Positions 27,906-36,608 are shown, counted from the first letter of the stretch. The stretch is DNA of 64,000 bases from Rhodanobacteraceae bacterium (GCA_009996615.1 JAACZU010000002.1:144045-208044); one strand, 5' to 3'. The notes: generated from the letters alone by a model not told the origin. A program made the numbers and translations.

Positions 27906-28585
27906 GCGCGCTTCGGCGGCAGGTTCGCCGCGAGCGCGTTCTTCAGCACGCCGCGCAGGTCCATCAGGCGGCGGTGGAAGAAGTGGCTGGTCTCGGGCAT
28001 GCGCACCAGCTGCACCGACGGCTGCAGCGCCTCGGCCCAGGCGATGACCGCCTTGGCGTCGACGACCTCGTCCTCCTCGCCCTGCACGACCAGCCACGGG
28101 CAGGCCGGCGCGGCGACGTCGCGGAAATCCCAGCGCCCGACCGGCGGCGCGATCAGGATCAGCTGCGCCGGCGCGAGGCGCCCGGCGCCGCGCAGCACGA
28201 CGTAGCTGCCGAACGAGAAGCCGGCCAGCCACAGCGGCTCGCCCGGGTGCGTCGCGCGCAGCCAGGCGGCGACCGCGGCGAGGTCGTCGGTCTCGCCGAT
28301 GCCGTGGTCGTGCACGCCCTCGGACTGGCCGACGCCGCGGAAATTGAAGCGCACCGTGGTCAGGCCGAGCTCGAGCAGCGCGCGCTCGACGATCGTCACG
28401 ACCTTGTTGTGCATCGTGCCGCCGTGCAGCGGATGCGGATGGCAGACGATCGCGACGCCGGCGCGCGCGACGGCGGGCTCCGGCACCGCGCAGGCCAGTT
28501 CGATCAGGCCGGCCGGGCCCGGCAGCAGCACGGCGCCGCCGTTGGCCGGGAACGCCGGCGGCGTGGGGGTTTCATGGACGCTCAT
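27902..28585 (-). CDS. Alpha/beta hydrolase (COG2945 type)
   Basis: A cytoplasmic alpha/beta hydrolase of about 227 residues. The nucleophile elbow is GFSFGS in LWLAGFSFGSYVVLRGAG, the conserved HPHPLHGGTMHNKVV segment lies after the first strands, and the catalytic His is in ETSHFFHRRL. The family has no assigned physiological substrate. ATG 28585 (MSVHETP) is preferred; ATG 28594 is possible. It is the first gene of a three-gene coupled operon with zapE and GT39, and divergent from acpH with a 44-base gap. Confidence 0.87.
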   Translation of the reverse strand: MSVHETPTPPAFPANGGAVLLPGPAGLIELACAVPEPAVARAGVAIVCHPHPLHGGTMHNKVVTIVERALLELGLTTVRFNFRGVGQSEGVHDHGIGETDDLAAVAAWLRATHPGEPLWLAGFSFGSYVVLRGAGRLAPAQLILIAPPVGRWDFRDVAAPACPWLVVQGEEDEVVDAKAVIAWAEALQPSVQLVRMPETSHFFHRRLMDLRGVLKNALAANLPPKRA

Positions 28586-28629
28586 CGGCCGCATGATAGC
28601 GTGACGCCGGTTACGCTTTGCCCGCTGCG

Positions 28630-29253
28630 ATGAACCATCTCGCCCACGCCCTGCTCGGCCGCGCCGAGGCCGGACTCATGCTCGGCAGCCTCACCGCCGA
28701 CTTCGTGCGCGGCGCGATCGACCCGGCGCTGCCGCCGGGCGTGCGCGCCGGCATCGCGCTGCACCGTGCGATCGACGTCTACACCGACGCGCATCCCGAG
28801 GTCGTCGCCGCACGCGCGCGCTTCGCGCCGCCGTACCGGCGCTACGCCGGCATCCTGCTCGACGTCTGGTTCGACCACCTGCTCGCGCGCGACTGGGCGA
28901 CCTATGGCGACGGCTCGCTGCGCGCATTCTCGCGCGAGGTGCAGGCGCTGCTCGCCACGCGCGCGGCCGAGCTGCCGCCGCGCATGCACGGCTTCGCGCG
29001 CTACCTGCAGGCCAACGACCTGCCGGCCGCCTATCGCGAACTGGCGATGATCGATCAGGTGCTGCGCGGCCTGTCAGGCCGGCTCAACCACGCCAATCCT
29101 CTGGCCGACGCGCTGCCGCTGCTGCAGGCGCAGGCGCCGGCGCTGGAGCAGCATTTCGCGGCGTTCTTTCCGGAGCTGGTGGCGCACGCCGGGCGCGCGC
29201 AAATGCGGCTGATGGGCGGATCTGACGACCTAGCGGAAAAGCATCGCGGCTGA
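28630..29253 (+). CDS. acpH: Acyl carrier protein phosphodiesterase
   Basis: Removes the 4-phosphopantetheine group from holo-ACP. The 207-residue protein opens MNHLAHALLGRAEAGLMLGSLTADFVRG, the conserved HD-like metal-binding start, and includes GIALHRAIDVYTDAHP and a YAGILLDVWFDHLLARDW motif. ATG 28630 matches the family start; an upstream in-frame start at 28618 is less likely. Followed by an R2 repeat and a bidirectional terminator. Confidence 0.92.
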   Translation: MNHLAHALLGRAEAGLMLGSLTADFVRGAIDPALPPGVRAGIALHRAIDVYTDAHPEVVAARARFAPPYRRYAGILLDVWFDHLLARDWATYGDGSLRAFSREVQALLATRAAELPPRMHGFARYLQANDLPAAYRELAMIDQVLRGLSGRLNHANPLADALPLLQAQAPALEQHFAAFFPELVAHAGRAQMRLMGGSDDLAEKHRG

Positions 29254-29318
29254 AGCCGCTCCCACAGATACTAGGTGCCGCCGCGCGATGGCTGTGGGAG
29301 GGACTTCAGTCCCGATGC
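29241..29318. repeat. Interspersed palindromic repeat family R2, copy d
   Basis: GCATCGCGGCTGAAGCCGCT followed by CCCAC on the left and GTGGGAGGGACTTCAGTCCC followed by GATGC on the right, lying just after and partly over the end of acpH. The arms are inverted relative to each other. Confidence 0.75.
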
Positions 29319-29344
29319 CTTGGGGCAGCGCGAACACACAAACA

Positions 29345-29370
29345 AAAACGCCGCCCGGAGGCGGCGTTTT
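29345..29370. terminator. Bidirectional Rho-independent terminator
   Basis: A perfect 11-bp stem AAAACGCCGCC / GGCGGCGTTTT with a CGGA tetraloop. The T-run at one end and A-run at the other let it terminate acpH on the plus strand and the cytochrome gene on the minus strand, which converge here. Confidence 0.93.
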
Positions 29371-29395
29371 CATCAACCACATGGCGCGGAACGCG

Positions 29396-29926
29396 TCACT
29401 TCACCTGGCTGACCATCCACTCGACCGTGGCCTTGACCTGCTCATCGTTCAGCGCCGGATTGCCGCCGCGCGCCGGCATCACGCCGTGCGGGCCGGTGAA
29501 GCCTTCGAGCGCGTGCTTGACCAGCGTGTCGAGGCCCTGCGCGACGCGCGGCGCCCATGCGGCCTTGTCGGTGATCATCGGCGCACCGCCCGCGCCGCTG
29601 GTGTGGCAGCTGTGGCAGAGGTTGTCGTAGATCGTCTTGCCGTCGGTGGTGCCGCCGTAGGCGACCTGCGCCGCCGCGGCCTTGGCTGCCGCCTCCTGCG
29701 CCGCCTGCATCGCCGCGCGACCGGTGTCGCCGGCGTAGACGCCGCCGACCGGCGCGATGCGCTGCCCGACGAGCTGTTCCCTGGCCGGGTTCGCCTCGGG
29801 CGGATTCTTGTTGTAGATGTACGTCGCGAGCACGATCAGCACGATCGCGACCACCGCAAGAAAGCCGATCAGCATCGCGAAACGCTTCAGGAACACCGCG
29901 TCGGTCTTGGTGATGGGATTGCTCAC
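29396..29926 (-). CDS. Cytochrome c5-like monohaem protein, membrane anchored
   Basis: A 176-residue c-type cytochrome with an N-terminal transmembrane anchor (residues about 14-38) and a periplasmic haem domain. The haem site is CHSCH at 104-108 and the axial Met is in HGVMPARGG. An Ala-rich helical linker of about 30 residues (AAMQAAQEAAAKAAAAQ) joins anchor and haem domain. The family carries electrons in respiratory chains. Start is GTG 29926 with GAGGG upstream; the frame remains open further upstream through the tRNA gene, which is not coding. Confidence 0.9.
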   Translation of the reverse strand: MSNPITKTDAVFLKRFAMLIGFLAVVAIVLIVLATYIYNKNPPEANPAREQLVGQRIAPVGGVYAGDTGRAAMQAAQEAAAKAAAAQVAYGGTTDGKTIYDNLCHSCHTSGAGGAPMITDKAAWAPRVAQGLDTLVKHALEGFTGPHGVMPARGGNPALNDEQVKATVEWMVSQVK

Positions 29927-30056
29927 AGAACACCCTCTGGACAGGCGAAGGAGCGGGCGCGCCCGCGGACCGGACAAAAAGTCCGCCGAGTATAGCGGTC
30001 GCATCCGAAGCACGAAAGCGCACCGCGGTGCGACAAGACACCGCAGTGCGGGAAGA

Positions 30057-30133
30057 TGGCGCGCTCGGCGGGATTCGAACCCACGACCCCAGCCTTCGGA
30101 GGGCTGTACTCTATCCAGCTGAGCTACGAGCGC
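30057..30133 (-). tRNA. tRNA-Arg (anticodon CCG)
   Basis: A 77-base tRNA gene including an encoded CCA. The acceptor stem GCGCTCG/CGAGCGC pairs perfectly. The anticodon stem CAGCC/GGCTG encloses the loop CTCCGAA, giving anticodon CCG that reads CGG. The T-loop GGTTCGAATCC is standard. It lies between the cytochrome and permease genes. No duplicated 3-prime end that would mark an integrated element was found nearby. Confidence 0.97.
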
Positions 30134-30191
30134 GTCCGCGTATTGTGGCACGAACGCGCGCCCGCTGTCCCTTCCCGCGCCCGCGCCGGCC

Positions 30192-31625
30192 TTACTTCTG
30201 CGCCAGCCGGCTGTGGCGGATGCCGTAGCCGAAGTACACGATCAGGCCGAGGCTGACCCAGACCACGAACACCAGCCAGGTGATCGCGGCGAGCTCGGAC
30301 AGCAGCCAGATCGAGAAGGCGATGCCGACCAGCGGCACCAGCGGCACCCACGGCGTGCGGAACGTGCGCGGCAGGTCCGGCTTGCGGATGCGCAGCAGGA
30401 TCACCGAGCCGCAGATCACGATGAACGCGCTGAGCACGCCGATGTTGACCAGCTTGGCCACCTCGCCGAGCGGGAACAGGCCGGCGACCAGCGCGGTGAA
30501 CACACCGAGCGCGAGCGTCGGTCGGTGCGGCGTGCCGTAGCGCGGGTGCACGTGCGCGAACCAGCCCGGCAGCAGGCCGTCGCGCGCCAGCGCGAACCAG
30601 ATGCGCGCCGCGCCGAGCATGAACGCGAACAAGACGCTGATCAGGCCGAACACCGCCGCGACCGAGATCGCCACCGCGACCCAGCGCAGGCCGAGGTGGG
30701 TGAACGCGTCGGCCACCGGCGCGTCGGTGTTGAGCGTGGAATAGTGCGCGATGCCGGTCAGCACCATCGACACGGCCAGGTACATCGCCATCGACACGCC
30801 GAGCGACAGCAGCACCGCGCGCGGCAGGTCGCGCTGCGGATTCTTCGCCTCCTCCGCCGCGGTGGTCAGCGTGTCGTAGCCGAACACCGCGAAGAACACG
30901 ACCGCGGCCGCCGTCACGATGCCCTGCAGGCCGTAGTGGCCGACGCCGGCGGCGTCGGTCACGCGCGCCGGGATGAACGGATGCCAGTTGGCCGGATCGA
31001 TGTAGAACACGCCGATGCCGATCACCAGCATGACCGCGGCGACCTTGACCGCGACCACCAGCGTGTTGAAGCGCGCGCCCCATTCGGTGCGGAAGGTCAG
31101 CAGCGCCGCGACCGCCAGCGTGATCGCCGCCGCGATCACGTTGAACACGCGGCCCTCGCCGGTGCCGATCGCGCCCTGCGCCCACGCCGGCAGCACGATG
31201 CCGACACCGGCCAGCGCCGCCTGCACGTAGCCGGACCAGCCGATCGCGACCACCGCCACGATCAGCGCGTATTCGAGCAGCAGGTCCCAGCCGATCAGCC
31301 ACGCGACCAGTTCGCCGAGCGTGGCGTAGCTGTAGGTGTAGGCGCTGCCGGTGACCGGGATCAGCCCGGCGAACTCGGCGTAACACAGCGCCGCCGCGGC
31401 GCTGGCGATGCCGGCGATGATGAAGGCCAGCGCGACCGCCGGCCCGGCGTTGAGCGCCGCCTGCTGCCCGGCCAGCACGAACACGCCGACGCCGATGATG
31501 CCGCCGATGCCGATCGCGGTCAGCTGCCACACCCCGAGCACGCGGCGGAAGTCGCGGCGCTGGCCGAGCTCGCCCTGCAGTTGTTCGACCGACTTGTGGC
31601 GCGTCAGTTGCGCGATCAGGCTCAT
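30192..31625 (-). CDS. APC-family cationic amino acid permease
   Basis: A 477-residue inner-membrane transporter with about twelve to fourteen segments. The opening LTAIGIGGIIGVGVFVLAGQQAA is the APC signature of TM1, and FGYDTLTTAAEEAKNPQRDLPRA after TM6 is typical of the CAT branch (YfnA-like). It imports or exchanges amino acids; the exact substrate is unknown. ATG 31625 begins MSLIAQLTRHKSV, and the frame upstream of it is not conserved in style. A TATGAT sequence at 31656-31661 on this strand may be the -10. Confidence 0.88.
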   Translation of the reverse strand: MSLIAQLTRHKSVEQLQGELGQRRDFRRVLGVWQLTAIGIGGIIGVGVFVLAGQQAALNAGPAVALAFIIAGIASAAAALCYAEFAGLIPVTGSAYTYSYATLGELVAWLIGWDLLLEYALIVAVVAIGWSGYVQAALAGVGIVLPAWAQGAIGTGEGRVFNVIAAAITLAVAALLTFRTEWGARFNTLVVAVKVAAVMLVIGIGVFYIDPANWHPFIPARVTDAAGVGHYGLQGIVTAAAVVFFAVFGYDTLTTAAEEAKNPQRDLPRAVLLSLGVSMAMYLAVSMVLTGIAHYSTLNTDAPVADAFTHLGLRWVAVAISVAAVFGLISVLFAFMLGAARIWFALARDGLLPGWFAHVHPRYGTPHRPTLALGVFTALVAGLFPLGEVAKLVNIGVLSAFIVICGSVILLRIRKPDLPRTFRTPWVPLVPLVGIAFSIWLLSELAAITWLVFVVWVSLGLIVYFGYGIRHSRLAQK

Positions 31626-31868
31626 GCGCGGTTTCCCCCGGACCAAAGCCTCGATCATAGCGGCAAGCCCGCGCCGGACTGCGCGGCGGTGCAGCATGGC
31701 GCGGCGGCGCCAGCAGACCTGCTGCTGCGCAGCTTGTCGGTGCCGAGCCTGGATGGGAGGATCGGAGCGCCGCCGCGCGCTGGGGGAGCCGCGACGCCGA
31801 ATCGAGCAGCGCTCGGGAAGAAGATTGGTCCTTATGGGCACCTGTTCTAAACACTCAGAGGGGAACGT

Positions 31869-32417
31869 ATGTCGGATATCGTGTTTGAGCCATGGATCGG
31901 AAGCAAATACCGTGGCGATAATCGCTTCGGTGTTCGCGTACTTGTGCTGGGAGAATCACATTATGGCGATAAATCTGAAACTAGGCGAACGGTTACTACC
32001 GAGGTCGTACGATGGCTTGCTCAGGATGAGCGACATGCTTTCTTTACCAAAATATCGAAAGTGCTTCTCGGCCTCGACAAGACAACATGGATCGACGACG
32101 AGGTTCGCGGCGAGGTATGGGAGCACGTAGCTTTCTACAACTATATTCAGGAATTCGTTAGTACCGACTCAAGGGTAAGTCCGCTGGATGAAATGTGGGC
32201 CGCGGCTCCGGCACCGTTTCTTCACGTTCTGAGCGAACTCGAGCCAAATGTTGTTCTGGTTCTCGGAAAGAGATTATCTGCCCATCTTCCAAAGATCCCA
32301 GATGGCGTCGAGATTTGCTGTATCCAACACCCATCGACAGGGTTTGACTACGGCCTTTGGAATCCAATCTTTTCCGAATCGGTTCAACGCGCTAGAAATA
32401 ACTCATATAACACTTGA
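31869..32417 (+). CDS. Low-GC orphan, uracil-DNA-glycosylase-fold-like protein
   Basis: A 182-residue soluble protein of unknown function. RVLVLGESHYG near residues 23-33, VVLVLGKRLSAHL near 127-139 and QHPSTGFDYG near 152-161 are arranged like the UDG superfamily (first active-site loop, central strand, HPS motif), but this is a resemblance, not a proof, and no catalytic Asp/Asn is obvious after the Gly loop. Base composition is about half GC, far below its neighbours, pointing to recent transfer. ATG 31869 follows GAGGGGAACGT. The gene stands alone between the permease gene and a REP pair. Confidence 0.75.
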   Translation: MSDIVFEPWIGSKYRGDNRFGVRVLVLGESHYGDKSETRRTVTTEVVRWLAQDERHAFFTKISKVLLGLDKTTWIDDEVRGEVWEHVAFYNYIQEFVSTDSRVSPLDEMWAAAPAPFLHVLSELEPNVVLVLGKRLSAHLPKIPDGVEICCIQHPSTGFDYGLWNPIFSESVQRARNNSYNT

Positions 32418-32497
32418 TTCCGGTGGACCTGCCGGTCTTCTGCCGAATTCCGGCGGCAGCTTCAGTGAAGGTCTGAACAAGTGATTTTTCCCAGATT

Positions 32498-32575
32498 GGT
32501 CATCCAGCGAAAGCCAGAACCCAGCCTTTCAACGCGTTACACGAGAGCTGGATCCCGGCTTTCGCCGGGATGACG
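32498..32575. repeat. REP pair (REPIN-like) of a different family
   Basis: GGTCATCCAGCGAAAGCCAG at 32498 and the inverted, better conserved CTGGATCCCGGCTTTCGCCG then GGATGAC at 32548-32575, separated by about 20 bases. The right arm has the widespread CCCGGCTTTCGCCGGGATGAC sequence. It lies between the low-GC gene and the DUF1801 gene. It occurs once in the window. Confidence 0.75.
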
Positions 32576-32621
32576 ACAAAGAACGAGGCTCCCTGAAGAG
32601 CCGAGGGGGAAGGAAGCAGCA

Positions 32622-33044
32622 ATGGCGGAAAACAAGACCAAACCGACCGAGGCGAGTGTGGAAACCTACCTCGCCGCGATCGAAGACGAAGGCCGGCGCA
32701 CGGACTGCGAAACCCTGACCAAGCTGATGACCAAAGCAACCGGGCAGCCACCGAAAATGTGGGGCGCCAGCATCGTCGGCTTCGGCCGCTACCGCTACAA
32801 GTACGACAGCGGCCGCGAGGGCGAGTCGTGCCTGATCGGCTTCGCCTCGCGCAAGGGCGACATCAGCGTCTACCTGATGGCCGACTTCTGCGAGCGCGAC
32901 GCGCTGCTGGCGAAACTCGGCAAGCACAAGATGGGCAAGGGTTGCCTGCACCTGCGCCGACTCGCCGACGTCGATGCCGAGGTGCTCGAACAGCTCGTCG
33001 CCGGCGCCGTGGCGGAGACGCAGCAGCGCCACGCCACCACCTGA
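32622..33044 (+). CDS. DUF1801 family protein
   Basis: A 140-residue soluble protein of the YdhG/DUF1801 type. The family signature PKMWGASIVGFGRYRYKYDSG and the following GFASRKGDISVYLM are clear, with a C-terminal HKMGKGCLHLRRLADVD segment. Biochemical role is unknown. AAGGAAG upstream of ATG 32622 is a good ribosome site. It converges with ubiA, the two stops being 19 bases apart. Confidence 0.88.
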   Translation: MAENKTKPTEASVETYLAAIEDEGRRTDCETLTKLMTKATGQPPKMWGASIVGFGRYRYKYDSGREGESCLIGFASRKGDISVYLMADFCERDALLAKLGKHKMGKGCLHLRRLADVDAEVLEQLVAGAVAETQQRHATT

Positions 33045-33063
33045 CGCGCGCCCCCGCTGCGCG

Positions 33064-34233
33064 TCAGCGGATCGCCAGCGCCAGCGCCAGGCCGACCCAC
33101 AGCAGCAGGCCGACCCAGTTGTTGTTGCGGAACGCGGCGAAGCAGGCGTCGCGCGCGCGATCGCGGATCAGCCACTGCTGCCAGCCGAACAGGCCGGCCG
33201 CGCCGGCCAAGCCGAGGAAGTACGGCCACGGCAGGTGCGCGCGCGTGCCGGCCAGCAGCATCGCGAACACGAACGTCACCATCAGCACGCCGAGGATCGG
33301 CCGGTCCGCGTCACCGAACAGGATCGCGGTCGACTTCGCGCCGACGGCGAGGTCCTCGTCCCGGTCGACCATCGCGTACTGCGTGTCGTAGATGACCGAG
33401 AACAGCACGTTGGCGAGGAACAGCAGCCACGCCAGCGGCGGCAGCGTGTTGGTGACCGCGGCGAACGCCATCGGGATCGACCAGCCGAACGCGGCGCCGA
33501 GCACGACCTGCGCCAGGTGCGTCACGCGCTTGGTGAACGGGTAGATCGCCGCCAGCGCGGCGCCGACGAACGACAGCTTGATCGTCAGCGCGTTGGTGAA
33601 CAGCACCAGCACGAACGCGAACGCGAGCAGGCCGCCGAACAGCGCCAGCGCCTCCTTCTTCGACACGCGCCCGGCCGCCATCGGCCGTCCGCGCGTGCGC
33701 TCGACGTGCGCATCGAGCCAGCCGTGGTCGGCATAGTCGTTGATCACGCAGCCGGCGCTGCGCATCACGAACACGCCGAGCGTGAAGATCACCAGCAGGC
33801 CCGGCGACGGGAAATCGTTGGCGGCGAACCACAGCGCCCACCAGGTCGGCCACAGCAGCAGCAGCGCGCCGACCGGGCGGTCCATGCGCGACAGCACGAG
33901 GTATTCGCGGATGCGGTCGCGGTAGTGCTCCGGCACATGGCCGAGCAGCCACTCGATCACGCGCGCCGAGCGCGCCGAGCTGTCGGCCGGGCGCACGTCG
34001 GCCGCTGCCGCCGGGGCCGCTTGCGGCCGGCGCGCGAACGACGGTACCGCTTCGGGCGCCGGCTCGGGTGGCGTTGCCGGCCGCGCCGCGCCGGTCGCGC
34101 GTGACGGCGACGAGCGTGCCGCGTCGGCCGCCTTCCCCGCATGCGGGGGACGGTCGGGCGGGGAGGCAGGCGCCGGCATGGCGCCCGCAGGTCCGCGCCG
34201 CGGCGGCGCGTTCGGTGTCCGGGTGTCTTCCAT
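33064..34233 (-). CDS. ubiA: 4-hydroxybenzoate polyprenyltransferase with N-terminal extension
   Basis: Attaches the octaprenyl chain to 4-hydroxybenzoate in ubiquinone biosynthesis, in the inner membrane. The two Asp-rich motifs are present: NDYADHGWLD at residues 165-174 (then ERTRGRP) and DTQYAMVDRDED further on. As read from ATG 34233 it has 389 residues, about 100 more than usual. The extra part is Pro/Ala/Arg-rich and without predicted structure. A GTG at 33960 (before IEWLLGHVPEHYRDRI) would give a normal-sized enzyme; neither start has a good ribosome site. Confidence 0.9.
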   Translation of the reverse strand: MEDTRTPNAPPRRGPAGAMPAPASPPDRPPHAGKAADAARSSPSRATGAARPATPPEPAPEAVPSFARRPQAAPAAAADVRPADSSARSARVIEWLLGHVPEHYRDRIREYLVLSRMDRPVGALLLLWPTWWALWFAANDFPSPGLLVIFTLGVFVMRSAGCVINDYADHGWLDAHVERTRGRPMAAGRVSKKEALALFGGLLAFAFVLVLFTNALTIKLSFVGAALAAIYPFTKRVTHLAQVVLGAAFGWSIPMAFAAVTNTLPPLAWLLFLANVLFSVIYDTQYAMVDRDEDLAVGAKSTAILFGDADRPILGVLMVTFVFAMLLAGTRAHLPWPYFLGLAGAAGLFGWQQWLIRDRARDACFAAFRNNNWVGLLLWVGLALALAIR

Positions 34234-34303
34234 CGCGCCAGTTTAGCGGCCAATCGCGTCGGCTATGCTGGGCATTCCGCCACGCCTGCCGCCGGAGCCT
34301 TCG

Positions 34304-35944
34304 ATGCCGCGTCGCTTCCCCGTCCGCTACCTCGCGTTCGCGCTCTGCGTGCTGGCCTTCGTGCTCGCGCTGGCGCTGTGGCGGCACGGCACCGCGATGC
34401 ACCTGCTCGCACTGGTGGCCGGCGCGCTCGTCGCGGTCGGCGTGGTGGACCTGACGCAGAAGCGCTCGACGCTGCGCCGCAACTATCCGCTGCTGGCGCA
34501 CCTGCGCTTCCTGTTCGAATACCTGCGGCCGATGCTGCGCCAGTACGTGGCCGAGTCGGACACCGAGGAGGTGCCGTTCTCGCACGCGCAGCGCGCGCTG
34601 GTGTACCGGCGCGCCAAGGCCGTGTCCGACGTGCGCCCGTTCGGCAGCGAACTGGATCTGTACGCCGAGCGCTACGAGTGGATCAACCACTCGATCGCGC
34701 CGAGCGCGGTCGGCAATCCCGACTTCCGCGTCGGCGTCGGCGGCGCGCAGTGCGCGCGGCCGTATTCGGCCAGCGTGTTCAACATCTCGGCGATGAGCTT
34801 CGGCGCGCTGTCGCCGAACGCGATCCGCGCGCTCAACGAAGGCGCGCGCCGCGGCGGCTTCTACCACGACACCGGCGAGGGCTCGCTGTCGCCATACCAC
34901 CGCGAAGGCGGCGGCGACATCGTGTGGGAACTCGGCTCGGGCTACTTCGGCGCGTGCGAGCGCGCCGGCGTGTTCAGCGAGGCGAAGTTCGCCGAGAAGG
35001 CCGCGCTCGAACAGGTCAGGATGATCGAGATCAAGCTGTCGCAGGGCGCCAAGCCCGGCCACGGCGGCGTGCTGCCGGCGGCCAAGGTCAGCGCCGAGAT
35101 CGCCGCCACGCGCGGCGTGCCGGTCGGCCAGGACTGCATCTCGCCGGCGCGCCACTCCGCGTTCGACACGCCCGAGGGCCTGCTGCGGTTCGTCGCGCGC
35201 CTGCGCGCGCTGTCCGGCGGCAAGCCGGTCGGCTTCAAGCTCGCGATCGGCCATCCGTGGGAATGGTTCGGCATCGCCAAGGCGATGCAGACCACCGGCA
35301 TCCTGCCCGACTTCATCGTCGTCGACGGCGGCGAGGGCGGCACCGGCGCCGCGCCGGTCGAGTTCGCCGACCACGTCGGCACGCCACTGCGCGAGGCGCT
35401 GATGCTGGTGCACAACACGCTGGTCGGGCTCGACCTGCGCGCGCAGATCCGCCTCGGCGCGAGCGGCAAGCTGATCACCGCGGTCGACCTCGCGCGCACG
35501 CTCGCGCTCGGCGCCGACTGGTGCAATGCCGCGCGCGGCTTCATGTTCGCGCTCGGCTGCATCCAGTCGCAAAGCTGCCACACCGACCGCTGCCCGACCG
35601 GCGTGGCGACGCAGGACGCGCGCCGCTGGCAGCAGCTGGACGTGCCGGACAAGGCCGGCCGCGTGGCGAACTTCCACGCCCACACGCTGCTGGCGCTGAA
35701 GGACCTGCTGCAGGCGGCCGGGCTGACGCATCCGTCCGAACTCGGCCCCGAGCACGTGATCCGGCGCGTGTCCTCGCACGAGGTGCGCTCGCTGGCGACG
35801 CTGTACCGCTTCCTCGAACCGGGCGAGCTGCTCGCCGGCGTGCCCGAGCACGCGGTGTTCCAGCGCTTCTGGGCCGCCGCGCGGCCGGACACGTTCGCGC
35901 CACCGGCCGACCTCGTCGCGCGGCGCGCGACGAAGCTGCGCTGA
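34304..35944 (+). CDS. FMN-binding glutamate-synthase-like membrane protein
   Basis: A 546-residue protein with two N-terminal hydrophobic segments (residues about 6-48) and the FMN-binding barrel of the glutamate synthase large subunit. Evidence includes GGAQCARPYSASVFNISAMSFGALS, the KPGHGGVLPAAKV loop, VVDGGEGGTGAAP and a Cys-rich CHTDRCPTGVATQD segment that in GltB binds a 3Fe-4S cluster. The amidotransferase half is missing, so it is not a full glutamate synthase; its reaction is unknown. ATG 34304 is preferred because GGAG lies upstream. Confidence 0.88.
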   Translation: MPRRFPVRYLAFALCVLAFVLALALWRHGTAMHLLALVAGALVAVGVVDLTQKRSTLRRNYPLLAHLRFLFEYLRPMLRQYVAESDTEEVPFSHAQRALVYRRAKAVSDVRPFGSELDLYAERYEWINHSIAPSAVGNPDFRVGVGGAQCARPYSASVFNISAMSFGALSPNAIRALNEGARRGGFYHDTGEGSLSPYHREGGGDIVWELGSGYFGACERAGVFSEAKFAEKAALEQVRMIEIKLSQGAKPGHGGVLPAAKVSAEIAATRGVPVGQDCISPARHSAFDTPEGLLRFVARLRALSGGKPVGFKLAIGHPWEWFGIAKAMQTTGILPDFIVVDGGEGGTGAAPVEFADHVGTPLREALMLVHNTLVGLDLRAQIRLGASGKLITAVDLARTLALGADWCNAARGFMFALGCIQSQSCHTDRCPTGVATQDARRWQQLDVPDKAGRVANFHAHTLLALKDLLQAAGLTHPSELGPEHVIRRVSSHEVRSLATLYRFLEPGELLAGVPEHAVFQRFWAAARPDTFAPPADLVARRATKLR

Positions 35945-35955
35945 GGGGGCAGCAG

Positions 35956-36015
35956 GAGCGGCTCCCACAGGAGCAGGGAAGCGTGGCTTTGGTGGGAGCG
36001 GCGGAAGCCGCGATG
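35956..36015. repeat. Interspersed palindromic repeat family R2, copy e
   Basis: GAGCGGCTCCCAC (35956-35968) and GTGGGAGCGGCGGAAGCCGC then GATG (35992-36015), between the convergent GltB-like and GDT1-like genes. Confidence 0.75.
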
Positions 36016-36050
36016 TCCTGCCTCGCCCGCAGGCGCTTCCGCCAATCGCC

Positions 36051-36608
36051 TCAGCGCAGCAGGATCCACACCCCCAGCGCCGCGAACAGCAGCGACGCGC
36101 CGATGCGCGCGGCGGTCAGCGGCAGGCGCTGCGCGAAGCGCGCGCCGAGCCAGACCACCGGCACGTTCGCCAGCAGCATGCCGAGCGTGGTGCCGGCGAC
36201 GACCTGCCACAGCGGCGAGTACTGCGCGCCGAGCACGATCGTGGCGACCTGCGTCTTGTCGCCCATCTCGGCGAGGAAGAACGCGATCATCGTCGCGACC
36301 AGCACGCCGTGGCCGGCGCCGCGCGCGGCGCCCTCCTCGTCGACCTTGTCCGGCACCAGCGTCCACGCCGCCACCGCGAGGAAGCTCAGCGCGACCAGCC
36401 AGCGCAGGACGTCGGGCGTCAGCCAGTGCGCGACCAGCGTGCCGGCCCAGCCGGCCAGCGCGTGGTTGGCCAGCGTGGCGGCGAGGATGCCGAGGCAGAT
36501 CGGCCACGGGCGGCGGTACTTCGCGGCGAGGACCAGCGACAGCAGCTGCGTCTTGTCGCCGATCTCGGCGATCGCGACGGCACTGGTCGAGACAAGGAAG
36601 GCTTGCAT
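36051..36608 (-). CDS. TMEM165/GDT1-family manganese exporter
   Basis: A 185-residue membrane protein with six transmembrane segments and two copies of the family motif: AEIGDKTQLLSLVLAAKY (motif at 15-20) and AEMGDKTQVATIVLGAQY in the second half. Bacterial members (MneA) export Mn2+; eukaryotic ones move Mn2+ or Ca2+. The start ATG 36608 has GGAG six bases upstream. A yybP-ykoY riboswitch occupies the leader, as expected for a Mn2+-induced exporter. Confidence 0.92.
   Translation of the reverse strand: MQAFLVSTSAVAIAEIGDKTQLLSLVLAAKYRRPWPICLGILAATLANHALAGWAGTLVAHWLTPDVLRWLVALSFLAVAAWTLVPDKVDEEGAARGAGHGVLVATMIAFFLAEMGDKTQVATIVLGAQYSPLWQVVAGTTLGMLLANVPVVWLGARFAQRLPLTAARIGASLLFAALGVWILLR

Noticed and set aside
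30057-32620. Integrated element at tRNA-Arg
   Set aside because: A low-GC gene lies 1.7 kb from the tRNA, but I found no integrase and no duplicate of the tRNA 3-prime end, and an ordinary permease gene lies between.
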